Of a stretch of DNA of 64,000 nt, positions 49,923 through 58,625 are shown one piece after another. Where the stretch lies: the NCBI RefSeq assembly GCF_900107965.1, contig NZ_FNVU01000002.1:372001-436000 (forward strand), given 5' to 3'. Under the pieces are notes generated by a model. It was not told where the DNA came from. It made no database searches and saw only the letters and a list, made by a program, of their open reading frames with translations. Both the position numbers and the translations under genes were made by a program. Each line of letters opens with the position of its first letter. Position 1 is the first letter of the stretch. This DNA is from Actinacidiphila yanglinensis. GTDB taxonomy: Bacteria > Actinomycetota > Actinomycetes > Streptomycetales > Streptomycetaceae.

Positions 49923-50891
49923 GTGACTACTCGCGAGAACAGCACCTGGTCCAGCCCGAGTTACCTCCGACTGGCCGCCGTGGCGGTCGCCGCTGCCGTC
50001 GCAGCGCCCCTGCTGGTGGGCTGTTCCTCCTCCTCCGGCGGCGGCAGCAGCGACCCGCTGGCCGGAAAGAAGGCATCCGGCGGCACCGTGGTCGTCGGCT
50101 CCAACAACTTCGCCGAGAGCACCGTCCTTGCCTACATCTACGGCGAGACGCTCAAGGCCAAGGGCATCAAGGTCAGTTACAAGCTCAACATCGGCACCCG
50201 TGAGACCACCTACGGGATGATGAAGAACGGCACCCTGACGGTGCTGCCGGAGTTCAACGGCGCGCTGCTGTCGTACCTGAACCCGAAGCTGGTGGCGACC
50301 ACCGCCGCCGCGACGGACGCCGGGATCACCGCCAAGCTCGACCCGAAGCTGACGGTGCTGAACGACTCGCCGGCGCAGGACAAGGACTCGATCACGGTCA
50401 ACGCGGCGACCGCGAAGAAGTACCACCTGACCTCCGCCTCGTCCATCGCCGACCTCGCCAAGGTGGCCAAGGAGATCTCGATCGGCGCCTCGCCGGAGTT
50501 CCAGACCCGGCAGCAGGGCCTGGTCGGCCTGAAGTCCGAGTACAACCTGGTGCCGAAGTCCTTCAAGCCGCTGGACGCGGGCGGCCCGCTCACCGAGGCG
50601 GCGCTGAAGAACAACAACGTCCAGGCCGCGGACATCTTCACCACCGACCCGACGGTCACCTCGGAGAAGTTCGTCACGCTCCAGGACCCCAAGAGCCTGT
50701 TCGGCTTCGGCAACGTGCTCCCGCTGGTCTACAAGTCCGGGCTGACGCAGGCCGGCGTCGACGCGCTCAACGCCGTCTCGGCGAAGCTCGACACCGCCAA
50801 GCTGCTCGACCTGGACACCCAGGTGCAGACCGACAAGAAGGACCCGCTGGCCGTCGCGCAGGCGTGGCTGAAGACCGTGGGCGTGAGCTGA
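49923..50891 (+). CDS. Osmoprotectant-type (OpuC/ProX-like) substrate-binding lipoprotein
   Basis: 322 aa from GTG 49923. The lipoprotein signal ends in LVGC (Cys about residue 36). The mature domain is a glycine betaine/choline-type binding protein: 'VVVGSNNFAESTVLAYIYGE', 'ETTYGMMKNGTLTVLPEFNG', 'EFQTRQQGLVGLKSEYNL' and 'AADIFTTDPTVTSEKF'. The only matching permease/ATPase operon in the window is at 36310-38911, so the two may work together although they are separated by 11 kb. It precedes an ammonia-lyase-like gene by 35 bp on the same strand. Confidence 0.9.
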   Translation: MTTRENSTWSSPSYLRLAAVAVAAAVAAPLLVGCSSSSGGGSSDPLAGKKASGGTVVVGSNNFAESTVLAYIYGETLKAKGIKVSYKLNIGTRETTYGMMKNGTLTVLPEFNGALLSYLNPKLVATTAAATDAGITAKLDPKLTVLNDSPAQDKDSITVNAATAKKYHLTSASSIADLAKVAKEISIGASPEFQTRQQGLVGLKSEYNLVPKSFKPLDAGGPLTEAALKNNNVQAADIFTTDPTVTSEKFVTLQDPKSLFGFGNVLPLVYKSGLTQAGVDALNAVSAKLDTAKLLDLDTQVQTDKKDPLAVAQAWLKTVGVS

Positions 50892-50926
50892 GCGCCCGTA
50901 CCGCACGACCCTGACCGGAGGCGACC

Positions 50927-52669
50927 GTGGGAACCACCCCGGAGTGGTCGTCGGACCGCGACGGCGAGGCCCCTTCCGCACCCCCGCGTGCGGAGGGGGC
51001 CCGCGCGGTCCTCGACGGGTCCGGCCTGGACGCCGACCGCGTCGCGCTGATCGCCGACGGCGCGGTGGCGCCCGTCGTCCCGCCCGAGGCGTACGCCCGC
51101 GCCGAGCGCTCCTGGCGCACCGGCCAGCGGCTGGCCGCCTCCGGCCGGATGTACGGCCGCGACACCGGCGTCGGCGCCAACCGGATGGTCTTCCTCAGCG
51201 ACGAGGACAAGGCCGAGCAGGACCTCCGGCTGCTGCGCAGCCATGCCGGCGGGATCGGCGCCCTGCTGCCGGCCCGCGAGGTCCGCGCGATGCTGGCGGT
51301 CCGCGCCAACCAGGTGCTGGCCGGCGGCTCCGGCCTGCAACCGGCCCTCGTCCGCGCCCTGGTCGACGCCCTGCGGCTGCATGTCCACCCGGCGGTCAAC
51401 GAGTACGGCGCGGTGGGCACCGGCGATCTGACCGCGCTCGCCCAGACCGGGCTGACGCTGATCGGCGAACGGCCGTGGCTGGCGGACCCGGTGGGGCCGC
51501 TCGGGCCGGAACTCGACCCGATGGGCGCGGAGCCCATGGGGGCGGGCACCGGCGGTGTCGCGGGCGTGGATCCGGCCCCGGCCGGGGCGGGCGCCGGCAC
51601 GCCGCACAACGAGCCGGGACCGGTGGGCGTGCACGCCGACCCCGAACCCGACGGCGGCCCGCTCGCGCCGCTCCGCACCAGCGCCACGGCGCCCGGGCCC
51701 GCGCCTGTCACCCTCCAGCGCGGCGACGGCCTGGCCCTGATGAGCAGCAACGCCCTCGCGCTCGGCCAGGCCGCCCTGGTCTGCCACGACATCGACGAGC
51801 TGCTGCGTGCCTCGCACGTCGTGGCCGCCCTCTCGCTGGCCGCGGTCGGCGGCTCCCTGGAGGCGTACGCCGCCCCGGTGCACGCGCTGCGCCCGTATCC
51901 CGGCACGCTGCACGCCGCCGCCGAGGTGCGCCGGCTGCTCGGGCAGCCGGAACGCCCGCGGACGCCCGGCCGGCGCATCCAGGACCCGTACGGCTTCCGG
52001 GCCTTCCCGCAGGTGCACGGCCCGGCGCTGGAAACGGTGGCCGCGCTGCGCCGGGTGCTGGCCGTGGAGATCAACTGCCCGTCGGAGAACCCGCTGATCA
52101 CCGAGGACGGCGGCCCGGACGGCGGGCCCGCGGTCTACCACCACGGCGGGTTCTTCGCCGCGCCCCTCGGCCTCACCCTCGACCAGCTCTCGCTGGCCGT
52201 CCTGCAGACCGCCCGGCTGTCCACGGCGCGCCTCGGGCACCTCGGCGACAGCGACATCACCGGCCTGCGGCCCTTCCTCGCCGACGGCCCCGCGGCCAGC
52301 TCCGGGATCATGATCCTGGAGTACAGCGCGAACTCCGCCCTCGCGGAACTGCGGGCCGCCGCCTCCTCGCCCGCCTCCGCCGGGCACACGGTGCTGTCCC
52401 GCGGCCTGGAGGAGGCGGCCAGCTTCGCCTCCCAGGCCGCCCGCCAGGCGCTGCGGGCCGCCGGGGCCTACCGCCTGGTGCTGGCCTGCGAACTCGTCGC
52501 CGCGGTGCGCGCGTTGCGCGCCCAGCCCGAGGTCCCGCAGCTTCCCCCGGACGCCCCGGTCCGGTTCGTGCTGGACTCCCCGGCGCTGCCCGCCGTCCCC
52601 GGCGACCGCGCCCTCACCCCGGACGTCACCGCGGCCACCCTGCTCCTGCCCGCGCTCGCCGCCCTCTGA
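50927..52669 (+). CDS. Aromatic amino acid ammonia-lyase-like protein with a degenerate MIO site
   Basis: 580 aa from GTG 50927 (GGAGGCG upstream). The fold is that of the HutH/PAL family: the N-terminal 'MYGRDTGVGANRMVF' keeps the catalytic Tyr loop, and 'MSSNALALGQAAL' and 'NCPSENPLITEDGG' match later active-site segments. The Ala-Ser-Gly triad that makes the MIO cofactor is not there: 'GAVGTGDLTALAQ' (about residues 160-172) has T-G in place of A-S-G and is one residue short. A Pro/Gly-rich insertion of about 70 residues follows. It may be a non-lyase homologue or an enzyme with another mechanism. Likely co-transcribed with the lipoprotein before it. Confidence 0.85.
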   Translation: MGTTPEWSSDRDGEAPSAPPRAEGARAVLDGSGLDADRVALIADGAVAPVVPPEAYARAERSWRTGQRLAASGRMYGRDTGVGANRMVFLSDEDKAEQDLRLLRSHAGGIGALLPAREVRAMLAVRANQVLAGGSGLQPALVRALVDALRLHVHPAVNEYGAVGTGDLTALAQTGLTLIGERPWLADPVGPLGPELDPMGAEPMGAGTGGVAGVDPAPAGAGAGTPHNEPGPVGVHADPEPDGGPLAPLRTSATAPGPAPVTLQRGDGLALMSSNALALGQAALVCHDIDELLRASHVVAALSLAAVGGSLEAYAAPVHALRPYPGTLHAAAEVRRLLGQPERPRTPGRRIQDPYGFRAFPQVHGPALETVAALRRVLAVEINCPSENPLITEDGGPDGGPAVYHHGGFFAAPLGLTLDQLSLAVLQTARLSTARLGHLGDSDITGLRPFLADGPAASSGIMILEYSANSALAELRAAASSPASAGHTVLSRGLEEAASFASQAARQALRAAGAYRLVLACELVAAVRALRAQPEVPQLPPDAPVRFVLDSPALPAVPGDRALTPDVTAATLLLPALAAL

Positions 52670-52765
52670 GGGGACCTGCCCGCCGAGGGGACCGGGGGCC
52701 GGCAACTCCGCGGGAGCGGGGGAATTCGGTGGCCCGGGGGCGGGGCAGCCCGGCAGGGTGGAGGG

Positions 52766-53641
52766 ATGGGGACATGGTCGGGTTGCGCGGAGGGTGGGGT
52801 CGGCCAGCTGGGGCCGGCGGTCGACGCGCGAGGGCGCTTCGCGCCGGAACTGGCCTCGCTGGTCGGGCTGTTGCGCGACCTCACCAGGGAGCAGTGGGAC
52901 CGGGAGGCGGTGCCGGGGTGGCGGGTGCACGACCTGGCCGCGCACGTGCTCGGCGACTACTGCGGCCGGCTCGGGCGCGGACGCGAGGGCTTCGCACCCG
53001 TCTTCGCACCCGGTGAGACGCTGGAGGCGTTCGTCCACCGCGCCAACCAGGAGTGGGTGGACCTCCACGCCGACCTCGAACCGGACTCTCTGGTCGGCGA
53101 GTTGGAAGAGGCGGGCGCCGAGGTCGCGCGGCGGTTCGAGGCCACGGACCCGGACGCGCCCGCGCTGGGCGTGAGTTGGGCGGGGGTGGACCCGGCTCCG
53201 GCCTGGCTGGACACGGCGCGCGAGTTCACGGAGTACTGGACGCACCGCCAGCAGATCCGGCACGCGGTCGGGCGGGGGACCGACACGGAGCCGCGGGCGA
53301 TGTCACTGGTGCTGGACACCTTCCTGCGCGCCCTGCCGCACACGCTGCGGGCGACGCCCGCTCCGGTGGGCACGCAGGTCGCGGTCACCGTCGCGGGCCC
53401 GGCGGGCGGCACCTGGACGGCCACCCGCACCGGTGGCGGTCCGGTCGAGGGCACGTGGTGCTGGTCGCTGGCCGAGCCGCAGTGCGGGGAGCCCGCCGCC
53501 GGGGTCCGGCTGGACGCGGAGAGCGCGTGGCGGCTGTGCACCCGGGGGATCGAGCCGGAGGAGGCACTCGCCGGCGCCCTGGTCCGGGGTGAGCGGCGGC
53601 TCGCCGAGGCTGCGTGCCGGATCGTCTCCGTCGTCCGCTGA
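52766..53641 (+). CDS. Maleylpyruvate isomerase-family, mycothiol-dependent-type protein
   Basis: 291 aa from ATG 52766 (GGTGGAGGG upstream). The N-terminal DinB-like MDMPI domain has 'LVGLLRDLTREQWDREAVPGWRVHDLAAHVLGD', with the first metal-ligand His, and 'EFTEYWTHRQQIRHAVG' with the others. The C-terminal domain (190-290, '...VEGTWCWSLAEP', 'DAESAWRLCTRGIEPEEAL') resembles an SCP2-like module. Such proteins use mycothiol in isomerisation or detoxification. No gentisate-pathway genes are nearby, so the substrate is unknown. Confidence 0.9.
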   Translation: MGTWSGCAEGGVGQLGPAVDARGRFAPELASLVGLLRDLTREQWDREAVPGWRVHDLAAHVLGDYCGRLGRGREGFAPVFAPGETLEAFVHRANQEWVDLHADLEPDSLVGELEEAGAEVARRFEATDPDAPALGVSWAGVDPAPAWLDTAREFTEYWTHRQQIRHAVGRGTDTEPRAMSLVLDTFLRALPHTLRATPAPVGTQVAVTVAGPAGGTWTATRTGGGPVEGTWCWSLAEPQCGEPAAGVRLDAESAWRLCTRGIEPEEALAGALVRGERRLAEAACRIVSVVR

Positions 53642-53794
53642 TCCCTCGCCGCGCCGGCCCGGCCCCGCGGCTCCAGGTTCTCCCCTGTCCGACCCGTGCC
53701 GTCTTCCCGGGTCCCGGTTGTCCGGACCTGCACGGTTCGCCCGCGCGACTCCCGCCGTTCCGCGCCTGCCTGACGGATATTCAGCAGGAAGTTC

Positions 53795-53864
53795 TGTGTT
53801 CACATCCTTGACGCTTGTGGGCGCCCGGCGCACACTTCCAGTCGTTTGTGTTCACGCTGTGAAC
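53795..53864 (+). promoter_or_regulatory. TGTGTTCAC repeats and palindrome upstream of the GH3 gene
   Basis: TGTGTTCAC occurs at 53795-53803 and 53847-53855. The second copy is part of the palindrome GTTCAC-GCT-GTGAAC (53850-53864). They lie 62-131 bp before the start codon, with a TTGACG -35-like element between them (about 53808). A sugar-responsive repressor site is plausible. Confidence 0.55.
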
Positions 53865-53925
53865 CCTGACAGCACGGTTCGACACCCGCGGATGCCTCCA
53901 TTCGGCCTCACTTGGGAGAACTCGT

Positions 53926-56900
53926 ATGCGCATGGCTCGACTTGCGGTCGCCGCTGCTGCCGCGGCCGCCCTGGCCGTCCCCCTCGCGCTTCCGGCGGCC
54001 GCCGCCGGGACCGCGGGCGGCGGGGACGGCGCCGCCGCTGCCGCCCGGCCGTGGCTGAACGCGCGGCTCCCGCTGGACAAGAGGGTCGATCTGCTGCTGG
54101 CGCAGATGACCAACACCGAGAAGGCCTCGCTGATGACGGCCGTGGGGGTGCCGAGCGGGTCGCACGCGACCGGCTACATCCCGGGCGTGGACCGGCTCGG
54201 GATTCCCGGGATGCAGTTCACCGACGGCCCGGGCGGGGTGCGGGACGGCCAGCCGGAGACCGCGCTGCCCTCGCCGGTCTCGCTGGCGGCGTCCTTCGAC
54301 ACCGAACTCGCCAAGCAGTACGGCACGGTGATGGGCACCGAGGCCAAGTACCGCGGCTATCAGGTGATCTACGGCCCGATGGTCAACATCGTCCGCACCC
54401 CGCTGGGCGGCCGCGACTTCGAGACGCTGGGCGAGGATCCCCAACTCGCGGGCGACATCGCCGCGTCGGAGATCGGCGGCATCCAGGACCAGGGGGTCGC
54501 CGCGCAGGTCAAGCACTTCGCGGGCAACAACCAGGAGAACGGCCGCACCACCACCAGCTCGAACATCGACGAGCGCACGCTGCACGAGATCTACCTGCCC
54601 GCCTTCGAGAAGGCCGTCGAGGACGCCCACGTCTGGTCACTGATGTGCGCGTACAACAAGGTCAACGGCACCTATGCGTGCGAGAACGCGCAGATCCTGC
54701 GGGACGTGCTGATCGACGAGTGGAAGTACGACGGCGTGGTCGACACCGACTACCCCGCCAACCACAGCACCGTCGCCTCCGCGCTGGCGGGCCTGGACCA
54801 GGAGTTCAGCGGGACCACCTACTTCCAGCAGCTGCCCGCCGCCGTGGCCGCCGGCCAGGTGCCGCAGTCGGTGCTCGACGACGCGGCCCGGCGGATCCTG
54901 CGACTGGAGTTCCGCACCGGCCAGTTCGACGCGAAGAAGCCGGCCACCGCCGACTTCGACGCGGACAGCGCATTCGCCCGTAAGGCCGCCGAGGACGGCA
55001 GCGTGCTGCTGAAGAACAGCGGCCAGGTGCTCCCGCTCGACACCAAGAAGCTGACCTCGCTCGCCGTGATCGGCCCGAACGCCGACACCGCGATCACCGG
55101 GGGCGGCGGCAGCTCGGCGGTCACCCCCTACAAGAAGGTCGACCCGCTGACCGGGCTGAAGGCGCGGCTGGGCAGCGGGGTGGACATCACCTCGGTGAAG
55201 GCCGGCAACGCCACCGGCTACCCGGCGATCCCGGCGTCCGCGCTGAGCGGGCTGAAGGGCGAGTACTTCGCCAACAAGACGCTCACCGGCACCCCGGCGG
55301 TCACCCGGGACGACCCGAACATCGACTTCGACTGGGGCAGTGGCTCCCCGGCCGACGGCATCCCCGCCGACGGCTTCTCGGCCCGCTGGACCGGCACCCT
55401 CACCGCCCCCGCCACGGGGACGTACACCTTCTCCGCGACCAGCGACGACGGCAGCCGTATCTACCTGGACGACAAGCTGATCGCCGACAACTGGAGCGAC
55501 CACGCGTCCCAGGCGGTCACCAGCACCCCGATCCAGCTCACCGCGGGCGAGCCGCACAGCCTGCGGGTGGAGTACTACGACAACGCGCAGAGCGCGTCGG
55601 TCACCATCGGCTGGTCCTCGCCGGACGTGCCCGATCCGACCATCCAGGCCGCCGTGGACGCGGCGAAGAGCGCCGACGCCGCGGTCGTGGTGGTCGGTGA
55701 CTCCTCCAGCGAGGGTTCGGACCGCACCACCCTCGCCCTGCCCGGCAACGAGAACGACCTGATCAAGGCGGTCGCCGCGGCGAACCCGAAGACGGTGGTG
55801 GTGCTGCGGGCCGGCGCGCCGGTCCTGATGCCGTGGCTCGCGGACGTGCCCGCCGTGCTCGACATGTGGTACCCGGGCCAGGAGGACGGCAACGCGCTGG
55901 CCGCGCTCCTCACCGGCGACGCGTCGCCGGGCGGCCGGCTGCCGGTCAGCTTCCCGCGCACCGACACCCAGACCGCGGTCGCCGCGGCGCCCGGCCGCTA
56001 CCCGGCGGTCAACGGCGTCTACGACTACAGCGAGGGCCTGGACGTGGGCTACCGCTGGTACCAGGACGAGGGCCAGACACCGCTCTTCCCGTTCGGGTAC
56101 GGGCTGTCCTACACCTCCTTCCGCGTCTCCCACCTCACCGTCGACTCGCCGGACCCCGGCGGGCTGAGCGCCACCGCTGCCGGTACGGCCCCCGTCCGCC
56201 TCTCGGTGGACGTCACCAACACCGGTGCGCGCTCCGGCTCCGACGTGGTGCAGGTCTACCTCGGCCACCCGGCGGGCTCCGGCGAGCCGCCCAAGGAGCT
56301 GGCGACCTTCGCCAAGGTGGAGGTGAAGCCCGGCCGGACCGAGCGGGTGCACCTCACCCTGGGGGCGGACGCGCTGCGGGTGTGGGACAGCAGCGCCCAC
56401 GACTGGACCGTTCAGGACGGCCGTTACCCGGTCTACGTCGGCGAGTCCTCCGCGGACACGCCGCTGAGCACGTCGGTGACGGTGCGCCGGAGCGTCGGCA
56501 CCCAGTACACCGGCGTCACCGCCGCGCCGACCACCGCCGCGGGGAGCACCCAGACGGTGCGGCAGACCTTCACCAACACCGGTGACTCCACGGTGCGCAA
56601 CGCCCGCCTCGCCCTGTCGCTGCCCACCGGCTGGACCGCGACGGCCGCCGGGCACGGCGGGACCACCTTCCCGGCCGTCGGCGCGCATGCCTCGGTCAGC
56701 ACGTCCTGGACGGTGACGGCCCCCGCGGACGCCACCGCGGGGACCGCCACCCTCACCGGCAGGGCGACGTTCACCCTGGACGGGCCGCAGACCCGCAGCG
56801 GCACCGCGACGACCACGGTGCCGTACGCGTCGGCCGCCGCGGCGTACGACAACGAGGGGATCAGCGCCGACAGCGACCCGTCCACCGGCAACCTCGACCC

Positions 56901-57372
56901 GGGCGGCTACAGCTTCTCCGCCACCCAGCTCGCGGCGGTCGGCTACACGCCCGGCGCGACGGTCACCGCGAACGGCCTGTCCTACACCTGGCCGGACACC
57001 CAGCCCGGGCAGCCCGACAACATCGCGGCGGCCGGGCAGGTCATCCAGGTGCAGGGCCAGGGCAGCCGGCTCGGGCTGCTGGGCACCGGGGTGAGCTCCG
57101 CGCACTCCGGCACGGTGACGGTCACCTACACCGACGGCACCAGCACCGACCTGGCGGTCTCCTTCCCCGACTGGTACAGCAACGCGGCCAGCGGCAACAG
57201 CCAGTTGGCGGTCACCACGGCCAATTGGAACCGCCCGCCCGGTGACACCCTCGGCAACCACGCGGTCAGCCTCTACACCACCGGGGGCGCCCTCGACCCG
57301 TCGAAGACGGTGGCGACGGTGAAGCTGCCCGACGACAGCGGCATCCACGTGTTCGCCCTCTCGGTCGGCTGA
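53926..57372 (+). CDS. Secreted multidomain GH3 glycosidase with PA14 insertion
   Basis: 1148 aa from ATG 53926. Residues 1-28 are a signal peptide. The GH3 N-domain (about 45-330) carries 'KHFAGNNQENGR' (197-208) and nucleophile Asp275 in 'VVDTDYPANHST'. The GH3 C-domain begins about 345 and is interrupted by a PA14 domain (about 445-565: 'LKGEYFANKTLTG', 'FSATSDDGSRIYLDDKLI', 'LRVEYYDNAQSASVTIGW') that usually binds sugars. An Fn3-like domain (about 750-850), a NEW3-like beta domain (about 860-960) and a C-terminal beta-sandwich ('AAAYDNEGISADSDPSTGN' onward) follow. Beta-glucosidase or beta-xylosidase activity on plant polymers is likely. Confidence 0.93.
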   Translation: MRMARLAVAAAAAAALAVPLALPAAAAGTAGGGDGAAAAARPWLNARLPLDKRVDLLLAQMTNTEKASLMTAVGVPSGSHATGYIPGVDRLGIPGMQFTDGPGGVRDGQPETALPSPVSLAASFDTELAKQYGTVMGTEAKYRGYQVIYGPMVNIVRTPLGGRDFETLGEDPQLAGDIAASEIGGIQDQGVAAQVKHFAGNNQENGRTTTSSNIDERTLHEIYLPAFEKAVEDAHVWSLMCAYNKVNGTYACENAQILRDVLIDEWKYDGVVDTDYPANHSTVASALAGLDQEFSGTTYFQQLPAAVAAGQVPQSVLDDAARRILRLEFRTGQFDAKKPATADFDADSAFARKAAEDGSVLLKNSGQVLPLDTKKLTSLAVIGPNADTAITGGGGSSAVTPYKKVDPLTGLKARLGSGVDITSVKAGNATGYPAIPASALSGLKGEYFANKTLTGTPAVTRDDPNIDFDWGSGSPADGIPADGFSARWTGTLTAPATGTYTFSATSDDGSRIYLDDKLIADNWSDHASQAVTSTPIQLTAGEPHSLRVEYYDNAQSASVTIGWSSPDVPDPTIQAAVDAAKSADAAVVVVGDSSSEGSDRTTLALPGNENDLIKAVAAANPKTVVVLRAGAPVLMPWLADVPAVLDMWYPGQEDGNALAALLTGDASPGGRLPVSFPRTDTQTAVAAAPGRYPAVNGVYDYSEGLDVGYRWYQDEGQTPLFPFGYGLSYTSFRVSHLTVDSPDPGGLSATAAGTAPVRLSVDVTNTGARSGSDVVQVYLGHPAGSGEPPKELATFAKVEVKPGRTERVHLTLGADALRVWDSSAHDWTVQDGRYPVYVGESSADTPLSTSVTVRRSVGTQYTGVTAAPTTAAGSTQTVRQTFTNTGDSTVRNARLALSLPTGWTATAAGHGGTTFPAVGAHASVSTSWTVTAPADATAGTATLTGRATFTLDGPQTRSGTATTTVPYASAAAAYDNEGISADSDPSTGNLDPGGYSFSATQLAAVGYTPGATVTANGLSYTWPDTQPGQPDNIAAAGQVIQVQGQGSRLGLLGTGVSSAHSGTVTVTYTDGTSTDLAVSFPDWYSNAASGNSQLAVTTANWNRPPGDTLGNHAVSLYTTGGALDPSKTVATVKLPDDSGIHVFALSVG

Positions 57373-57395
57373 GACCCGCACCGACCGCGCCACGC

Positions 57396-57436
57396 CCGAG
57401 GCCGCCCGACCGCTCGATCCGGTCGGGCGGCCTCGG
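57396..57436 (+). terminator. Strong hairpin after the GH3 gene
   Basis: A perfect 17-bp stem (57396-57412 with 57420-57436) and a 7-nt loop CTCGATC lie 24 bp after the GH3 stop, between it and the convergent SDR gene. Confidence 0.85.
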
Positions 57437-57501
57437 CCGTCACCGCCGTGACCGCCGCCACCGAACTCCGCCGTCTTCCCCCGCGGGCGCGTACTCCTGT
57501 A

Positions 57502-58404
57502 CTAGGCAGCCGACTTGAGCTTGTTCAGGCCCATCACGCCGCCGAGCAGCCGGTCACGGGTGCGCAGCGGGAGGCGGCTGAGCAGGCCGAGCAGCCGCAC
57601 GTCGGAGCCGATGGTGTAGCGCGCCTTGGGCTTCGCGGCGTCCAGGGCCGTGACGATCGCGTCGACCAGCAGGCCCGTGGAGGAGGGCTTCACCCTGGCC
57701 ATCGCCTGATCGACCGCCCGCTGCTGCTCGGCGTAGAGGGCGACCGACTCCGCCGGCAGACCCGCATTGCTCTTCTGCTGCGCGGCAGCGGCCTTGCCGA
57801 AGATGTCCGTGTCCAGGCCGCCCGGCTCCAGGACCACCACCGGCACGTCCCAGTAGGCCAGTTCGAGCCGCAGCGCGTCCGACAGGGCCTGGAGGGCGGA
57901 CTTGCTCGCCGAGACCGCGCCGAAGAAGGGCCCCGGCAGGCGCGCCACGCCCCCGGTGATGTTGGCCACCCGGCCGCCGCCCCGGCGCAGCAGCGGGAGG
58001 CATGCCTGGGTGAGCCGCGCGGGGCCGTACACATTGACCTCGAACTGCCGGTGCAGTTCCTCGGCCGGGACGAGCTCCATCGGGCCCTGCACGATGATGC
58101 CGGCGTTGTTGACCAGTGCGTACAGCGCGCCGCCGGTGCGTGCGGCGACCGCCTCGACGGCGGCCGCGACGCTCGCCGGGTCGGTCACGTCCAGCCGCAC
58201 GGGGTGCACGCCGGGACCGGCGTCCGTGCCCCTGCTGGTGGCGCCGGCGCCGCCTTCGGTGGGGAAGGCGGCCGGATTCCGGACGCCCGCGAAGACCTGG
58301 TAGCCCCGCTCGGCGAGCGCGCGGGTGGCGGGCAGCCCGACCCCGCCGGACGCGCCGGTCAGCAGCACGGCGCGGGTGCCGTGGGTGTTCTGGTGCTTCG
58401 ACAT
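57502..58404 (-). CDS. Short-chain dehydrogenase-like protein lacking the catalytic Ser-Tyr pair
   Basis: 300 aa from ATG 58404. The Rossmann fold is intact: 'VLLTGASGGVGLPATRALAE' (TGxxxGxG), 'LVNNAGIIV' (NNAG) and 'LEPGGLDTDIFG'. The active-site YxxxK is changed: 'FFGAVSASKSAL' has Val (codon 57913-57915) where Tyr belongs, and the Ser about 13 residues earlier is Gly ('NITGGVARL'). Lys and the NNAG Asn remain. It may bind NAD(P) without normal dehydrogenase activity. It is divergent from a PadR repressor gene, and a PadR-type operator sits between them. Confidence 0.88.
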   Translation of the reverse strand: MSKHQNTHGTRAVLLTGASGGVGLPATRALAERGYQVFAGVRNPAAFPTEGGAGATSRGTDAGPGVHPVRLDVTDPASVAAAVEAVAARTGGALYALVNNAGIIVQGPMELVPAEELHRQFEVNVYGPARLTQACLPLLRRGGGRVANITGGVARLPGPFFGAVSASKSALQALSDALRLELAYWDVPVVVLEPGGLDTDIFGKAAAAQQKSNAGLPAESVALYAEQQRAVDQAMARVKPSSTGLLVDAIVTALDAAKPKARYTIGSDVRLLGLLSRLPLRTRDRLLGGVMGLNKLKSAA

Positions 58405-58540
58405 GGGATATCGCCTCGACCTCGGATCGACGTTCCTGCGAGTGGAGGGCCGCCGCGGCATGGACGGACGCGGAGGGGCGCATGCACGGGCACGCGGGGT
58501 GGACCTTTCCTCCACATGGCCATGCGTACATGAACGCAAC

Positions 58541-58562
58541 GACATGTACGTATCTACATGTC
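58541..58562. promoter_or_regulatory. PadR-type operator between SDR and PadR genes
   Basis: GACATGTA (58541-58548) and TACATGTC (58555-58562) form a perfect 8-bp inverted repeat with a 6-bp spacer. It contains ATGT-N8-ACAT (58544-58559), the classical PadR-family motif. A weaker ATGT-N4-ACAT occurs at about 58583-58594. Autorepression and control of the SDR are expected. Confidence 0.8.
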
Positions 58563-58625
58563 ATCCTTGAGGATGCGGTCCGATGTGTCAACATGGGGGC
58601 TCCTGGATCTGCGAGGAGCGTGTCG

